The position numbers were made by a program, and so were the translations under genes. Shown one piece after another: positions 7,053 through 16,381 of a DNA stretch of 59,736 nucleotides (position 1 is its first letter; each line of letters starts with the position of its first letter). The notes under the pieces were generated by a model that saw only the letters and a list, made by a program, of their open reading frames with translations, had not been told where the DNA came from and ran no database searches. The stretch comes from an uncultured Oscillospiraceae bacterium (GTDB lineage Bacteria; Bacillota; Clostridia; Oscillospirales; Oscillospiraceae): contig CAJTYO010000013.1 in the NCBI GenBank assembly GCA_910584045.1, positions 1-59,736 of the forward strand. The letters are read 5' to 3'.

Positions 7053-9038
7053 CTATTGATCCAGCTTTCTCCGTCCCCGTTTCCGGGACCCGGATGACTT
7101 GGATGCCGCCGGGTTCCCTCCGGCTCGACCCCGTGGGCTCTGGGCATGATGCCCCTTCTTCGCCGCAGGCGCGCTCTTGCCGCTCCGCCGCGAACCGCCG
7201 TCCGGTTTTTTCTCCTCCGCATACCTCTGCTTTCCGCCAGACAATGGTCGTACCAGACAGTCTCGGCCGTAGCCAATCAAATCCTCCCGACCCGCCCGGT
7301 GGAGAGCCTCCACCACCAGCCGCCGCATCTCCGGGCGCTTCCACTGGAGCAGGGCTCGCTGGAGCGCCTTATCGTGGGGGCTCTTAGCCACGTAGACTGG
7401 CTCCATGGTCCGCGGATCAAGTTCTGTGTACCACATGCAGGTGGACAGGGTGCCGGGAGTGGGATAGAAGTCCTGGACCTGCTCCGGCTGACGGCCCGTT
7501 TTGTTCAGGAATACCGCCAGCTCCACCGCATCACCCAAGGTACAGCCCGGGTGGCTGCTCATCAGGTAGGGCACAACGTACTGCTCCAGACCGTAGCGCT
7601 GATTCAAGCGGCGGTACTTGTCCAGAAAACGCTCGTAGACGTCAAAGCAGGGCTTGCCCATATAGTCCAGGACGCGGGCAGCACAGTGCTCCGGCGCCAC
7701 TTTCAGCTGGCCGGAGACGTGATGCCGCACCAGCTCGGAGAAGAATTCACTGTTGGGCTCGCAGAGCATGTAGTCATATCGGATGCCGCTGCGGATGAAG
7801 ACCTTCTTCACCCCCGGCACCGCCCGGACTTTCCGCAGCAGGGCCAAGTAGTCGGCATGGCTGGGATCCAGATTTTTGCAGGGTGTGGGAGCCAGACAGG
7901 AGCGATTTTTGCACATGCCGTTCTTCATCTGCTGTCCGCAGCTGGGGTGGCGGAAGTTGGCCGACGGACCGCCCACGTCGTGGACATACCCCTTGAACAG
8001 GGGATCTCTGGTGAAGCGCTCCACCTCCCGCACCACGCTCTCGTGGCTGCGGGAAGTAATCATCCGTCCCTGGTGGAAGGCCAGAGAGCAGAAATTGCAT
8101 CCCCCGAAGCACCCCCGGTTGTGGGTCACGGAGAAGCGCACCTCCTCAATAGCGGCCACGCCGCCCAGAGAGTTATACATGGGGTGGACCTCCCTGGCAT
8201 AGGGCAGCTCCGCTACGAAGTCCAGCTCCTCCCGGCTCAGGGGAATGGCCGGCGGGTTCACCACCAGGGTCTGGCCACCGTGGGGCTGGAGGAGGGCCCG
8301 GCCCCGGACGGGATCATGCTCCTCGTATTCAATCTTGGCAGCCAGGGCGTAGTCCCGTTTATCGGCGCAGACAGCCTCATAGGAGGGAACTGAAACGCTC
8401 TCGAAGGCGCAGCAGGCCGGGTCCTTAGCGGCGTAGGCGGTGCCCCGTACGGCGGTAAGGCTCTCCACCGGCTCGCCCCGGGCGAGGGCGCAGGCGATCT
8501 CGCGCGTGGCCCGCTCACCCATGCCGTAGACCAGCAGATCCGCCTGGGCATCGAAGAGGATGGAGCGGCGCACCGCATCATCCCAGTAGTCGTAGTGGGC
8601 AAAGCGCCGCAGACTGGCCTCCAGCCCGCCAATAACGATGGGTTTGCCCGGGAAAGCCTCCCGGGCACGGTTGGCATAGACGATGGTGGGCCGGTCGGGG
8701 CGCAGACCCATCCTGCCGCCGGGGCTGTAGGCGTCGGTAGAGCGGCGCTTCTTGGCGGCGGTATAGTGGGCCACCATGGAGTCGATGTTTCCCCCACCGA
8801 TGAATATGCCGTACCGGGGCTCACCCATGTCGCGGAAGGCGTCGGCGCTGTGCCAGTCCGGCTGGGCCAGGACGGCCACCCGGTAGCCCTCCGCCTCCAG
8901 GCAGCGGGCGATGATGGCTGTGCCGAAGGATGGGTGGTCTATATAGGCATCGGCGGTGACCACCAGAAAGTCATAGTACCACCAGTCCCGGCTGTGCATA
9001 TCCTCTTGGCTGACAGGAAGAAAGTTGGACGTATCCAT
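7053..9038 (-). CDS. YgiQ-family radical SAM protein
   Basis: A 661-residue member of the YgiQ family (UPF0313), radical S-adenosylmethionine proteins of unknown substrate. The N-terminal ~290 residues form the YgiQ N-domain with the HYDYWDD and YGMGERATREIA segments. The radical SAM cluster motif CFGGCNFC follows, with cysteines at 310, 314 and 317 to bind a [4Fe-4S] cluster. A further cysteine-rich stretch (CGQQMKNGMCKNRSCLAPTPC) is typical of the family. The last ~50 residues are a basic Lys/Arg/Gly/Ser-rich tail. GAGGAGG precedes the start. It is 61 nt downstream of a HAD phosphatase gene and probably shares its promoter. The reaction is unknown. Confidence 0.93.
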   Translation of the reverse strand: MDTSNFLPVSQEDMHSRDWWYYDFLVVTADAYIDHPSFGTAIIARCLEAEGYRVAVLAQPDWHSADAFRDMGEPRYGIFIGGGNIDSMVAHYTAAKKRRSTDAYSPGGRMGLRPDRPTIVYANRAREAFPGKPIVIGGLEASLRRFAHYDYWDDAVRRSILFDAQADLLVYGMGERATREIACALARGEPVESLTAVRGTAYAAKDPACCAFESVSVPSYEAVCADKRDYALAAKIEYEEHDPVRGRALLQPHGGQTLVVNPPAIPLSREELDFVAELPYAREVHPMYNSLGGVAAIEEVRFSVTHNRGCFGGCNFCSLAFHQGRMITSRSHESVVREVERFTRDPLFKGYVHDVGGPSANFRHPSCGQQMKNGMCKNRSCLAPTPCKNLDPSHADYLALLRKVRAVPGVKKVFIRSGIRYDYMLCEPNSEFFSELVRHHVSGQLKVAPEHCAARVLDYMGKPCFDVYERFLDKYRRLNQRYGLEQYVVPYLMSSHPGCTLGDAVELAVFLNKTGRQPEQVQDFYPTPGTLSTCMWYTELDPRTMEPVYVAKSPHDKALQRALLQWKRPEMRRLVVEALHRAGREDLIGYGRDCLVRPLSGGKQRYAEEKKPDGGSRRSGKSAPAAKKGHHAQSPRGRAGGNPAASKSSGSRKRGRRKLDQ

Positions 9039-9099
9039 GGCGTGCCTCCTCGGTGGATGGCCCCGTCTTCCTCGCGCAAGAGAAGACGCGGCGCAGAAA

Positions 9100-9750
9100 T
9101 CAATTTAACGGACGGGGCGCTTCATCGTCATAACGCAGAAGCGCAGGCAGATCGGAGAAGCGGTCCAGGCGGCGCACGCCGTCCAGCCGGCCAAAGCCGT
9201 AGGCCGCGTGGATAAAAGGGATACCCGCTGAGCGCGAGGCGTCGAGATCAATCCTCGTATCTCCGACATACACCGGATGACGCCACCCATTGCGCTCCAC
9301 AACTGCGCGGATATTCCCCGCCTTGTCCAATCCTGTGCGGCCAGGGTGCTCGTAGTCGGTGATGTATTGGTCCAGGTGGTGAGCGGCGAAAAAGCTCTCT
9401 ATATAACCGTCCCCGCAGTTACTGACGATGGCCAGAGGGTACGCCTCAGACAGCTGTGCCAGCGTTTCCGGCACTCCCGGGTACAGCTCGCCCCCGTGCT
9501 GCGCCAGGTACGCGTTTTCCAGACGCATACAGTCCTTAATCAGCATCAGCCGCTCGTCCGCCTCCATATCAGGGAAAAGGCGGGCGGCTATATCGGGCAG
9601 GAGCAGCCCCATACAGCTCTCCAGATCCGTTCTGGTAATGAAAGGCGAAAGGCCATGGGCCGCCAATCCCCGGTTCCAAGAGGTCAGAACGCCCTCCGTC
9701 GAGTCCCACAGCGTACCGTCCAAATCAAAGAGTATCGCGTCCCAAAGCAT
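9100..9750 (-). CDS. HAD-superfamily phosphatase, phosphoglycolate phosphatase-like
   Basis: A 216-residue cytosolic HAD hydrolase. Motif I is FDLDGTLWDS with nucleophile Asp9 and Asp11. A helical cap follows (about residues 18-80), then motif II (VSNCGDG) and motif IV (YVGDTRIDLDAS) near residue 165. The size and cap type resemble phosphoglycolate/beta-phosphoglucomutase-like phosphatases, so a small phosphorylated metabolite is the likely substrate; no more can be said. AGGAGG precedes the ATG at 9750. It has its own promoter and is followed by the YgiQ gene. Confidence 0.88.
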   Translation of the reverse strand: MLWDAILFDLDGTLWDSTEGVLTSWNRGLAAHGLSPFITRTDLESCMGLLLPDIAARLFPDMEADERLMLIKDCMRLENAYLAQHGGELYPGVPETLAQLSEAYPLAIVSNCGDGYIESFFAAHHLDQYITDYEHPGRTGLDKAGNIRAVVERNGWRHPVYVGDTRIDLDASRSAGIPFIHAAYGFGRLDGVRRLDRFSDLPALLRYDDEAPRPLN

Positions 9751-9785
9751 GGCGGCGTCCTCCTGTCCGCTTATCTTATATCCTT

Positions 9786-9814
9786 AGTGTAGCAGACTTT
9801 TGGGGATAACACAA
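9786..9814 (-). promoter_or_regulatory. Promoter of the HAD phosphatase - YgiQ pair
   Basis: Minus strand: -35 TTGTGT at 9809-9814 and -10 TACACT at 9786-9791, 17 nt apart. Predicted start near 9779, about 30 nt before the HAD gene. Confidence 0.6.
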
Positions 9815-9888
9815 GTGGGAATCATCAACCATCGTGCCAAGGCCGCCGCCGCATGCGGACAGACGGAACGCGTCAGGTGGAGACGGCT

Positions 9889-11127
9889 CTACCGAGGACG
9901 CTTGATGAGCAGGACGGCTACGTCGTTTACGTTGGTTCCGGTGGGACCCGTCATGATCAGTCCATCCACTGCCGCCAGGGCGGGGTAGGCGTTGTTTTGC
10001 CGGAGCGCCTGATAGATGGAAACGCCCTTTTCCTCCAGTTTTTCAGCAGTGCTGCCGTCCACAATGCCGCCGGCGGCATCAGTAGGGCCGTCCGTGCCGT
10101 CGGAGCCCAGGGACAGCAAAAGCGTATCCCGCGTCTCCCGCAGCCCCGCCGCTGCCGAGAGGGCGAGCTCCTGGTTGCGGCCGCCCTTCCCGTTCCCAGT
10201 GAGATGCACCACCGTCTCGCCGCCAGCGATAAAGGCCAGGGACTTTTCCGTGTCCTGGTGGGCACGGGCGACGGAGGCCAGAAAGGAGCCCGCCTCTCTG
10301 GCCTCACAGCACATCTGGTCCGTCAGAAAAATCGTCTGATAGCCCAGGGATGTACAGACCTGTCCGGCGGCGGCACAGAGTTCCCGGACGCTGCCGGTGA
10401 TCCGCGTCTCCGTATTGTCCAGGTATTTCGGGGTTTCCCTCCCCAGCGCTTCACGCGCGGCGGCGGAGAGGGTCAGACAATACTTCTCCGCGATCTCCAT
10501 CGCCTGGGCACAGGTGGCGGGGTCCGGACACGCCGGACCGGAGGCGATCATATCCAGAGGGTCGCCGATGATATCCGAGAGCACCACGGAGAACACCTCC
10601 GCCGGAGCGCACAGCTGGGCGAACCGGCCGCCCTTCACAGCAGACAGCCGCTTGCGGATGGTGTTGATCTCCACGATGTCCGCGCCGCAGGCCAGAAGCT
10701 GCCGGGTGACCGACAGCAGCTCCTCCGGAGGGATCACCGGAGACTCAAACAGCGCCGAGCCGCCGCCGGACACGAGGAAAACCATGTGGTCCCCCGCCTC
10801 CAGTCCGGAAGCCAGCGCCATGGCCTCCTCCCCCGCTGCGAAGGAGTTTGCATCCGGCATGGGGTGCCCGCATTCACGCACCGCGCATCGGGGAATTTCT
10901 CCATGGCTGTGGCCGTACTTGGTGATCACCATGCCACGCTCCAGTCTGTCCCCCAGGATGGCGGCGGCGCTGGCCGCCATCTCCCAGGCCGCCTTTCCGA
11001 TGGCGGTCATAACCACCCTGCCGCCGGAAAAATCCCGGCCCTCCAAAGCTTTCCGAACAGCGGCGTCCGGCTTGCAGGCCGCCAGGGCTCCGGCTATGAT
11101 CTTGTTTGCGTCGGTGTGAATCTGCAT
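9889..11127 (-). CDS. Glycerate 2-kinase, MOFRL/DUF4147 family
   Basis: A 412-residue protein of the GckA/TtuD glycerate 2-kinase family, which phosphorylates D-glycerate to 2-phosphoglycerate and feeds lower glycolysis. The N-terminal domain contains GHPMPDANSFAAGEEAMALA and the signature VSGGGSALFESP; the C-terminal MOFRL domain contains AGGETVVHLTGNGKGGRNQE and GSDGTDGPTDAAGG. The upstream ATG at 11157 lacks a ribosome binding site, while the ATG at 11127 follows AAGAAGGAGGTTCTT, so that start is chosen. It is the last gene of the LacI-headed operon after a 126-nt gap, and suggests the pathway releases glycerate. Confidence 0.9.
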   Translation of the reverse strand: MQIHTDANKIIAGALAACKPDAAVRKALEGRDFSGGRVVMTAIGKAAWEMAASAAAILGDRLERGMVITKYGHSHGEIPRCAVRECGHPMPDANSFAAGEEAMALASGLEAGDHMVFLVSGGGSALFESPVIPPEELLSVTRQLLACGADIVEINTIRKRLSAVKGGRFAQLCAPAEVFSVVLSDIIGDPLDMIASGPACPDPATCAQAMEIAEKYCLTLSAAAREALGRETPKYLDNTETRITGSVRELCAAAGQVCTSLGYQTIFLTDQMCCEAREAGSFLASVARAHQDTEKSLAFIAGGETVVHLTGNGKGGRNQELALSAAAGLRETRDTLLLSLGSDGTDGPTDAAGGIVDGSTAEKLEEKGVSIYQALRQNNAYPALAAVDGLIMTGPTGTNVNDVAVLLIKRPR

Positions 11128-11163
11128 AAGAACCTCCTTCTTTAATAAAAGCGGCATACGCCC

Positions 11164-11221
11164 CTCCCCGGATGGGGAGAGACGTATAGTATTATTTCCA
11201 AATCAAAAATCCGGAAATAAT
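11164..11221 (-). repeat. Two small inverted repeats in the SDR - glycerate kinase gap
   Basis: CTCCCC GGAT GGGGAG (11164-11179) and ATTATTTCC/GGAAATAAT (11191-11199 and 11213-11221) can form hairpins in the 126-nt gap before the glycerate kinase gene. They may cause partial termination, RNA processing or protein binding. No clear promoter was found. Confidence 0.35.
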
Positions 11222-11253
11222 GTATTGAGTTTGAGCCGTTCTGCTCGCACCCC

Positions 11254-12039
11254 CTACTGCCGCGCGGAAATACCGCCGTCAATCAGGTAAATCTGCCCGG
11301 TTAAAAACTGGGACGCATCTGACACCAGCAATAGCAGCAGGCCCATCAGATCTCCGAACTGGCCGATCCGTCCGACGGGAATCCTCTCCTCCAGCGAGCG
11401 CTTGAAGGCTGGGTCCTCCAGCTGTTTACGGTTGATGGCCGTCTCAATGAAAGTGGGAGCGAGGGCGTTGACTGTGATGTGGTCGGCGGCGACCTCGCAG
11501 GCGATCTGCTTCGTCAGCATGTTGATCGCCCCTTTGGAGGCACAGTACGCGGTGTAGCCGTCGTCCGAGACGCCGAAGACGCTCTTCATAGACGACATAT
11601 TGACAATCTTTCCGTATTGCTGCCGGCGCATCACCTTGACTACCTCCCGCAGGACGATGAAGTTGGCCCGCAGGTTCACGTCCAGCACCGCATCCCAGGA
11701 CTCGTCGTCCATCTCCGCCACCATCCGGCGCACGTTCCGGCCGGCGGAGTTGACGAGGATATCGATCCGGCCCATAGTCTTCTCCGCCGCCGCCGCCATC
11801 TCCACGACGGCGTCCGTCTTCAGAACGTCGCCGCTGTAGAGATGGAGCTTCGCATTGCCGGCCCGCGCCGCCGCCTCCAGATCTGCATCAGGGGCGGCGC
11901 TTCTGCTGACAGCAAAAACATCGCAGCCGTTCTCCAGCAGACAGGCCGCCATCTCGCGTCCCAGGCCCTTTGTGCCGCCGACCACCAGCGCCTTCCGCCC
12001 ACGGATGTCAAACAGGTTTTCGGAACCATACTTTCCCAT
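11254..12039 (-). CDS. Short-chain dehydrogenase/reductase (SDR)
   Basis: A 261-residue classical SDR using NAD(P). The Rossmann motif GGTKGLG is at about residues 21-27, the NSAG motif follows TMGRIDILV, and the catalytic Tyr-Lys pair is in the YTAYCASKGA block with the serine in MSSMKS. The C-terminus FLTGQIYLIDGG is typical of the gluconate 5-dehydrogenase / 3-oxoacyl reductase branch. The start at 12039 has GGAAAGGAAAATCAT upstream; the longer frame from 12159 would overlap the metallo-hydrolase gene. In this operon it probably oxidises a hydroxyl group of a sugar-acid-like intermediate. Confidence 0.88.
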   Translation of the reverse strand: MGKYGSENLFDIRGRKALVVGGTKGLGREMAACLLENGCDVFAVSRSAAPDADLEAAARAGNAKLHLYSGDVLKTDAVVEMAAAAEKTMGRIDILVNSAGRNVRRMVAEMDDESWDAVLDVNLRANFIVLREVVKVMRRQQYGKIVNMSSMKSVFGVSDDGYTAYCASKGAINMLTKQIACEVAADHITVNALAPTFIETAINRKQLEDPAFKRSLEERIPVGRIGQFGDLMGLLLLLVSDASQFLTGQIYLIDGGISARQ

Positions 12040-12061
12040 ATGATTTTCCTTTCCGCCTCGG

Positions 12062-12898
12062 TCAGATTTCCCGGTACAGGACAGACGCGTCATGCCCGCA
12101 GATGACATTCTCCGGACCAGGATGGGGGATGTGTGCCTTGATCTTCTCCGCACTGTCATAGTAGGCGTAGTAATTGTAGACCAGGCTGGAGGGGATGGTG
12201 GGCCAATCCGCGGGAGCGGGCGTGCACTTGTGGGTCACGCCGTCATAGTCCATAATCTCGTCCAGCCAGGGGAAGCAGCTACAGACCTGGTGGAACTGGT
12301 CGCCCACAAAGACACGGACGCCGTTGACTGTGTTCACCACCACGGACATGCTGCCCCGGGTGTGACCGGGGGTCTTGATGAGCTTGACGCCCTCTGCGAT
12401 CTCCATATCCCCCTCGATGGTGTAAAAATTCTTGTTGGCCCGCAGAACGGGGATGACGGAGTCGTCGTAGTCCCGGCGCAGCTTCTCAGCAAAGACCTGG
12501 TTGTTGAGATTGTACCACTCGTCCTTCTGGGCGATGGAGCGTGTATTGGGAAACAGGTGGGCGTTGCCCGCATGGTCGTTGTGGAGATGGGTGTAGAGGA
12601 TCAGGTCGATGTCCTCCGGCTTCAGGCCGTTTTTCTCCAGGGAGCGGAGCAAATCCTTCTCCCCCGCATCTGCGGGGCAGCCGCCCCAGGCCTTGCCGTC
12701 GACGATAAAGCTGGCGCTGATGCCATTGTCAATGAGGATGTTCTGCTCCCCGTCCTGGAGCAGGAAGGCGATGTAGGGCATTTTCATGACCAGATCCTGA
12801 TCATAGCCCACAGTGTGAGCGGACTTGGGGGCGATATGGTAGCCGCAGTCCAGGGCAATGGCGCGCCACTTGCCGCAGCCGGGTTCTCTCTTGTTCAT
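12062..12898 (-). CDS. Metallo-beta-lactamase-fold hydrolase, N-acyl homoserine lactonase-like
   Basis: A 278-residue metallo-hydrolase with the binuclear zinc motif HLHNDHAGN at about residue 105 and a downstream KTPGHTRGSMSV histidine. The layout (NILIDNGISAS early, VFVGDQFHQV, VICGHDASV late) fits the AttM/AhlB-type lactonase branch of the family. Within a carbohydrate operon it more likely opens a sugar lactone or similar ester than an acyl-homoserine lactone. It lies 39 nt after the cyclase gene and 22 nt before the SDR. Specific substrate is inference. Confidence 0.85.
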   Translation of the reverse strand: MNKREPGCGKWRAIALDCGYHIAPKSAHTVGYDQDLVMKMPYIAFLLQDGEQNILIDNGISASFIVDGKAWGGCPADAGEKDLLRSLEKNGLKPEDIDLILYTHLHNDHAGNAHLFPNTRSIAQKDEWYNLNNQVFAEKLRRDYDDSVIPVLRANKNFYTIEGDMEIAEGVKLIKTPGHTRGSMSVVVNTVNGVRVFVGDQFHQVCSCFPWLDEIMDYDGVTHKCTPAPADWPTIPSSLVYNYYAYYDSAEKIKAHIPHPGPENVICGHDASVLYREI

Positions 12899-12937
12899 GT
12901 AGCGTTCTCCTTTTTTATCGTTTAAGTAGTTGCCGCG

Positions 12938-13630
12938 TCAATCGTTTACGATGGCGACCGCGCGGATGGGGGAGCCGGATCCCTTTCGTACGCGGAGGGG
13001 GAAGCCGTAGAACATAAACTCCCGGCCGAACAGTTTCTCCAGGTTGCAGAGGTTCTCCATATGGGGTACGCGGGTCTTTTTGTAGTGCTGGTGCACCGGA
13101 TAGTTGGTTGTGGGCGGGCGATCGGGGCTGGGAGTGTCCGCACCCCAGAGGCGGATGCCCCTTTCCTCAATCAGGTACACCGCCGCCTCATAGGAGAAAC
13201 CGGTGTAGTTCTCCAGATACTCCGGATTGGGATAGTGGCGGTCATAGTGGCCGGTATAGAAGAGGACCACGTCGCCCTTCTGAATCTCGCGGCCCGCCCG
13301 TTTCTCCGCCGCACGGATCTCCTCCGGGCCCACCAGGGAGTGCTCAGGGAGATCGGAGATATCCAGGCAGAGACCAGGACCGTAGAAGTTCTCCAGAGAC
13401 ATCTCGTCAATTGTGGGCGCGTCGGGACTGGAATCAATGTGGCTGACCGCGTCCACGTGGGTGGGACCATGGTCGCACAGAAGCAGGCCGTTGGTCCTGT
13501 AGCTGTACCCGTCCGTCAGGCTCCTGCCCGTCTCCTTGTGGGTCACAGTATCGAACACCACCGTTTTCGCGTGTCCGGGAAACACCGGCATACCGGTGTA
13601 AATCTCCTGGGTCAGATCAATCGCTTTCAT
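12938..13630 (-). CDS. Cyclase-family (kynurenine formamidase-like) metal-dependent hydrolase
   Basis: A 230-residue member of the cyclase family (Pfam Cyclase, which includes bacterial kynurenine formamidase and isatin hydrolase). The metal-binding signature HGPTHVDAVSHID is at about residues 54-66, and GDVVLFYTGHYDRHY and WGADTPSPD match the family. The reaction is probably opening of an amide or ester ring on a small metabolite. It sits between the transporter ATPase and the lactonase-like gene, suggesting two successive hydrolytic steps. No kynurenine pathway genes are nearby. Confidence 0.85.
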   Translation of the reverse strand: MKAIDLTQEIYTGMPVFPGHAKTVVFDTVTHKETGRSLTDGYSYRTNGLLLCDHGPTHVDAVSHIDSSPDAPTIDEMSLENFYGPGLCLDISDLPEHSLVGPEEIRAAEKRAGREIQKGDVVLFYTGHYDRHYPNPEYLENYTGFSYEAAVYLIEERGIRLWGADTPSPDRPPTTNYPVHQHYKKTRVPHMENLCNLEKLFGREFMFYGFPLRVRKGSGSPIRAVAIVND

Positions 13631-13656
13631 ATTCTTATCTCCTGTTTCAATGTTGG

Positions 13657-15162
13657 TCAGGTGCCGGTGGCAATCATCATCAAATTGTTGTCGTTGATGG
13701 CGGCGCCGACAGCCTCACTGACGATCTCGCCGTCCCGCATCACCAGCACCCGGTCGCATACGCCCACCAGCTCCGGCATCTCAGAGGAAACAAAGATCAC
13801 GCCGATGCCCTGGTTGGCCAGCTCGCGGATCAGGCCGTAAATTTCGTGCTTGGAGCCCACGTCGATGCCGCGGGTGGGATCGTCCAGCATCAGCACCTTG
13901 GGATGGGCTGCCAGCCATTTGGCGAAGACCACCTTTTGCTGGTTCCCGCCGGAGAGATTGCCCACCACCTGCTCCTCGCTGGTGCACTTGACCCGCATCC
14001 GGGCGGTATACTCCTGAGCCAGGGTCTTCCCCTTTTTCCGGCTGACCAGCCCTGCCTTCGAGATGGCTTTCAGAGAGGGCTCGATGATATTGTCCTGAAT
14101 CGACATTTGCAGGATCAGGCCCTCCGTCTTCCGATCCTCCGGCAGCAGCATGATGCCGGCCTTGACGGCGTCAATGGTGCTGTTGATTTTGACGGGAGCA
14201 CCGTTGAGGAGAATTTCTCCGCCGGTCTTGCGGTCCGCGCCGAAAATGGCCTTGAAAAGCTCAGTCCGTCCAGCGCCCAGCAGTCCGGCGATGCCCAGCA
14301 CCTCACCCTTATAGAGGTCGAAGCTGACCTGCTTAAGGTTGCGGGCAGCGGAAGATATGTTCCGCACGGAGAGAATGGGAGTCTCCTGCCCGCGGTCCGC
14401 CGGAGCCGCCGCGCCCTCCTTGGCAAAGTAGTCGTCGCCCAGATCCTTGCCGGTCATCATGACAACAATCTCTTTGTGTGTGAAATCCTTGGTGGGCTTA
14501 GTGTCAATCACACGGCCGTCCCGCATGACGGTGATGCGGTCGGTGATATCGAAGATTTCATCCATCTTGTGGGAAATGTAGATGATCGCCACCTCCTGCT
14601 TCCGGAGGCTGCGGATGATCTTGAAGAGGTTGGCGGTCTCGTTCTTGTTCAGCGCAGAGGTGGGCTCATCCATGATAATCAGCTTGCTGTTTAGGGACAG
14701 CGCCCGGGCAATCTCCACCAGCTGCTGCTCTGCCACGGTCAGCTCGGAAATTTTCGTTCCGGGGTCGCGCTCGATCTCCACCGCCTTGAGCAGCTCCGCG
14801 CATTTTTTCTCCGCCTCGCCGCGCTTAACGACGCCCAGCCTCGTGGCCGGCATCCGTCCCAGGAACATGTACTCGGCGATAGACAGGTTTACCGGCATGT
14901 TCAGCTCCTGGTGTATGATGGCGATACCCTTGTCCTGGGATTCCCGGGTGGTGTGGAATTTCACCTTCTCGCCCTCGAAGTAGATGGAGCCCTCGTCCTG
15001 GGCGTAGATGCCGGTGATAACACGCATCAGCGTCGTTTTGCCCGCGCCGTTTTCGCCCACCATGGCGTGTACCTCGCCCTTTTCATAGACAAGCGATACG
15101 TTGTCCAGCGCCTTTACGCCGGGAAAGGATTTGCAGATATTTTCAACTTGTAATAGTGCCAT
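13657..15162 (-). CDS. Ribose/galactose-type sugar ABC transporter, dual ATPase subunit
   Basis: A 501-residue RbsA/MglA/XylG-type ATPase with two nucleotide-binding domains. The first has Walker A GENGAGKTT (about residues 37-45), signature LTVAEQQLVEIARAL and Walker B LIIMDEPTSALN. The second has a degenerate Walker A-like GLLGAGRTE, signature NLSGGNQQKVVFAKWL and LMLDDPTRGIDVG. One degenerate site is normal for this family. It powers uptake with the permease and binding protein encoded upstream. The gene follows an 80-nt gap containing a strong hairpin. Confidence 0.95.
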   Translation of the reverse strand: MALLQVENICKSFPGVKALDNVSLVYEKGEVHAMVGENGAGKTTLMRVITGIYAQDEGSIYFEGEKVKFHTTRESQDKGIAIIHQELNMPVNLSIAEYMFLGRMPATRLGVVKRGEAEKKCAELLKAVEIERDPGTKISELTVAEQQLVEIARALSLNSKLIIMDEPTSALNKNETANLFKIIRSLRKQEVAIIYISHKMDEIFDITDRITVMRDGRVIDTKPTKDFTHKEIVVMMTGKDLGDDYFAKEGAAAPADRGQETPILSVRNISSAARNLKQVSFDLYKGEVLGIAGLLGAGRTELFKAIFGADRKTGGEILLNGAPVKINSTIDAVKAGIMLLPEDRKTEGLILQMSIQDNIIEPSLKAISKAGLVSRKKGKTLAQEYTARMRVKCTSEEQVVGNLSGGNQQKVVFAKWLAAHPKVLMLDDPTRGIDVGSKHEIYGLIRELANQGIGVIFVSSEMPELVGVCDRVLVMRDGEIVSEAVGAAINDNNLMMIATGT

Positions 15163-15181
15163 AGTCCGCTCCTGTTTTTCC

Positions 15182-15213
15182 CGGTCCTGCCCCGCAAGAG
15201 CGGGGCAGGACCG
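15182..15213 (-). terminator. Intra-operon hairpin between binding-protein and ATPase genes
   Basis: A perfect 14-bp stem, CGGTCCTGCCCCGC at 15182-15195 with its complement at 15200-15213, closes a 4-nt loop. GGGAAAAAC follows on the minus strand, with no U-run. Such structures after binding-protein genes commonly stabilise the 5' transcript and raise expression of that gene. Confidence 0.6.
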
Positions 15214-15242
15214 CCGTTTCCATAGACGCCGTATGCGAGCGC

Positions 15243-16343
15243 TCAGCCCTCGGCAATATAGGTATCGCTCTCCACATAGGTGGAATTCTCAAGGGAAATA
15301 GGATCGGGGGAGTAGGTTCCCTCCGTATAGTATTCCTGCGCGTTGCTGGTGTCAATAACCAGAGGATCAATCGTGATATTCTTGGGTACGCTCTCGCCGT
15401 TGAGGATCTTCACCGCCATCTCCACACCTGGACCGGAGGCGTTGGTGTACATGACGGTCATATCCATGCGGCCCGCCAGGATCGCCTCGATGCCCTCGGT
15501 TGTGCCGTTGACGCTGCAGATGAGCATCTCGTCCCGGCGGCCGGAGTTCTCGATAGCCAGAATCGCGCCCATGGTGGACTCGTCGGCGTGGGTGAAGACG
15601 ATGTCGATGTTGTCATAGGTCTGCAGGAAATCCTCCATGATTGTCATGGCTGTGGCGCGGTTGAAATCTGCAGGCTGGCTGGCAATGATGTCAATATTCG
15701 GGTAGGCCTCCTTGAGCCGCTCCGTGAAGCCTGTGCCCCGCTGGACCGTGGTGGTCGCGCCGGCCACGCCCTCCAGAACCACCACATTGCCCTTGGCCTC
15801 ACCGTACTTCTCGGTCAGTTTTTCCGCCACCCAGTCGGCCACCATGCCGCCGATGGCATAGTTGTCAGCATGGACATAGCAGGAGAAGTCGTTGGATGTG
15901 ATGCCCCGGTCAATACAGACTACGGGGATGCCCGCCTGATAGGCCGCGCTGACCGCCGGGGTGAGCGCCGCCTCCTGGGCCGGGCTCACCATCAGCAGGT
16001 CCAGTCCGCCGGCCACCATATCCTCGATATTGGCGGTCTGGGTCTCTGCGCTTCCCTGGCCGTCCGTGACGGTGCAGGTGATGCCGTATTTCGCAAACTC
16101 GGACACAACACAGTCCGCCTGGTTGCTCCGCCAAGGCTGGTTCAGCGTATCCTGGGCGAAGCCAACCTTGAGGGAGGCAAGGTCCTTGACGTCTCCGTTG
16201 GAGGCGTCGTCCGCCGGGGTCTGGGGCTGGGAGGGGGCGGGCGCGGCCGGGGGATCGTCCTTCTTCTCCGCAGGCTGACCGCAGGCCGCCAGGGCCGCGC
16301 ACATCAGCAGTGACAGAAGCAGCGCCATCAGTTTCGTTTTCAT
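15243..16343 (-). CDS. Sugar ABC transporter substrate-binding lipoprotein
   Basis: A 366-residue periplasmic-binding-protein type I lipoprotein. The N-terminus MKTKLMALLLSLLMCAALAAC is a lipoprotein signal ending in the lipobox LAAC. A low-complexity Pro/Ala/Gln/Asp linker follows, then the Peripla_BP_4 fold (LKVGFAQDTLNQPWRSNQA; IPVVCIDRGITSNDFSCYVH; DIVFTHADESTMGAI). It should capture a ribose-like monosaccharide or related ligand outside the cell. The ATG at 16343 has GGAGGAAAACGA upstream; the longer frame does not. Confidence 0.94.
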   Translation of the reverse strand: MKTKLMALLLSLLMCAALAACGQPAEKKDDPPAAPAPSQPQTPADDASNGDVKDLASLKVGFAQDTLNQPWRSNQADCVVSEFAKYGITCTVTDGQGSAETQTANIEDMVAGGLDLLMVSPAQEAALTPAVSAAYQAGIPVVCIDRGITSNDFSCYVHADNYAIGGMVADWVAEKLTEKYGEAKGNVVVLEGVAGATTTVQRGTGFTERLKEAYPNIDIIASQPADFNRATAMTIMEDFLQTYDNIDIVFTHADESTMGAILAIENSGRRDEMLICSVNGTTEGIEAILAGRMDMTVMYTNASGPGVEMAVKILNGESVPKNITIDPLVIDTSNAQEYYTEGTYSPDPISLENSTYVESDTYIAEG

Positions 16344-16381
16344 TCGTTTTCCTCCATTCAAAAATAATGTATGTTCAAGCA

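Noticed and set aside
12062..12898. Quorum-quenching acyl-homoserine lactonase
   Set aside because: Motifs fit the lactonase-like branch, but the gene is inside a sugar-uptake operon and no acyl-homoserine lactone context exists; kept as a general metallo-hydrolase.
12938..13630. Kynurenine formamidase assignment
   Set aside because: The family matches, but no tryptophan or kynurenine pathway genes are near; the specific name is not supported.
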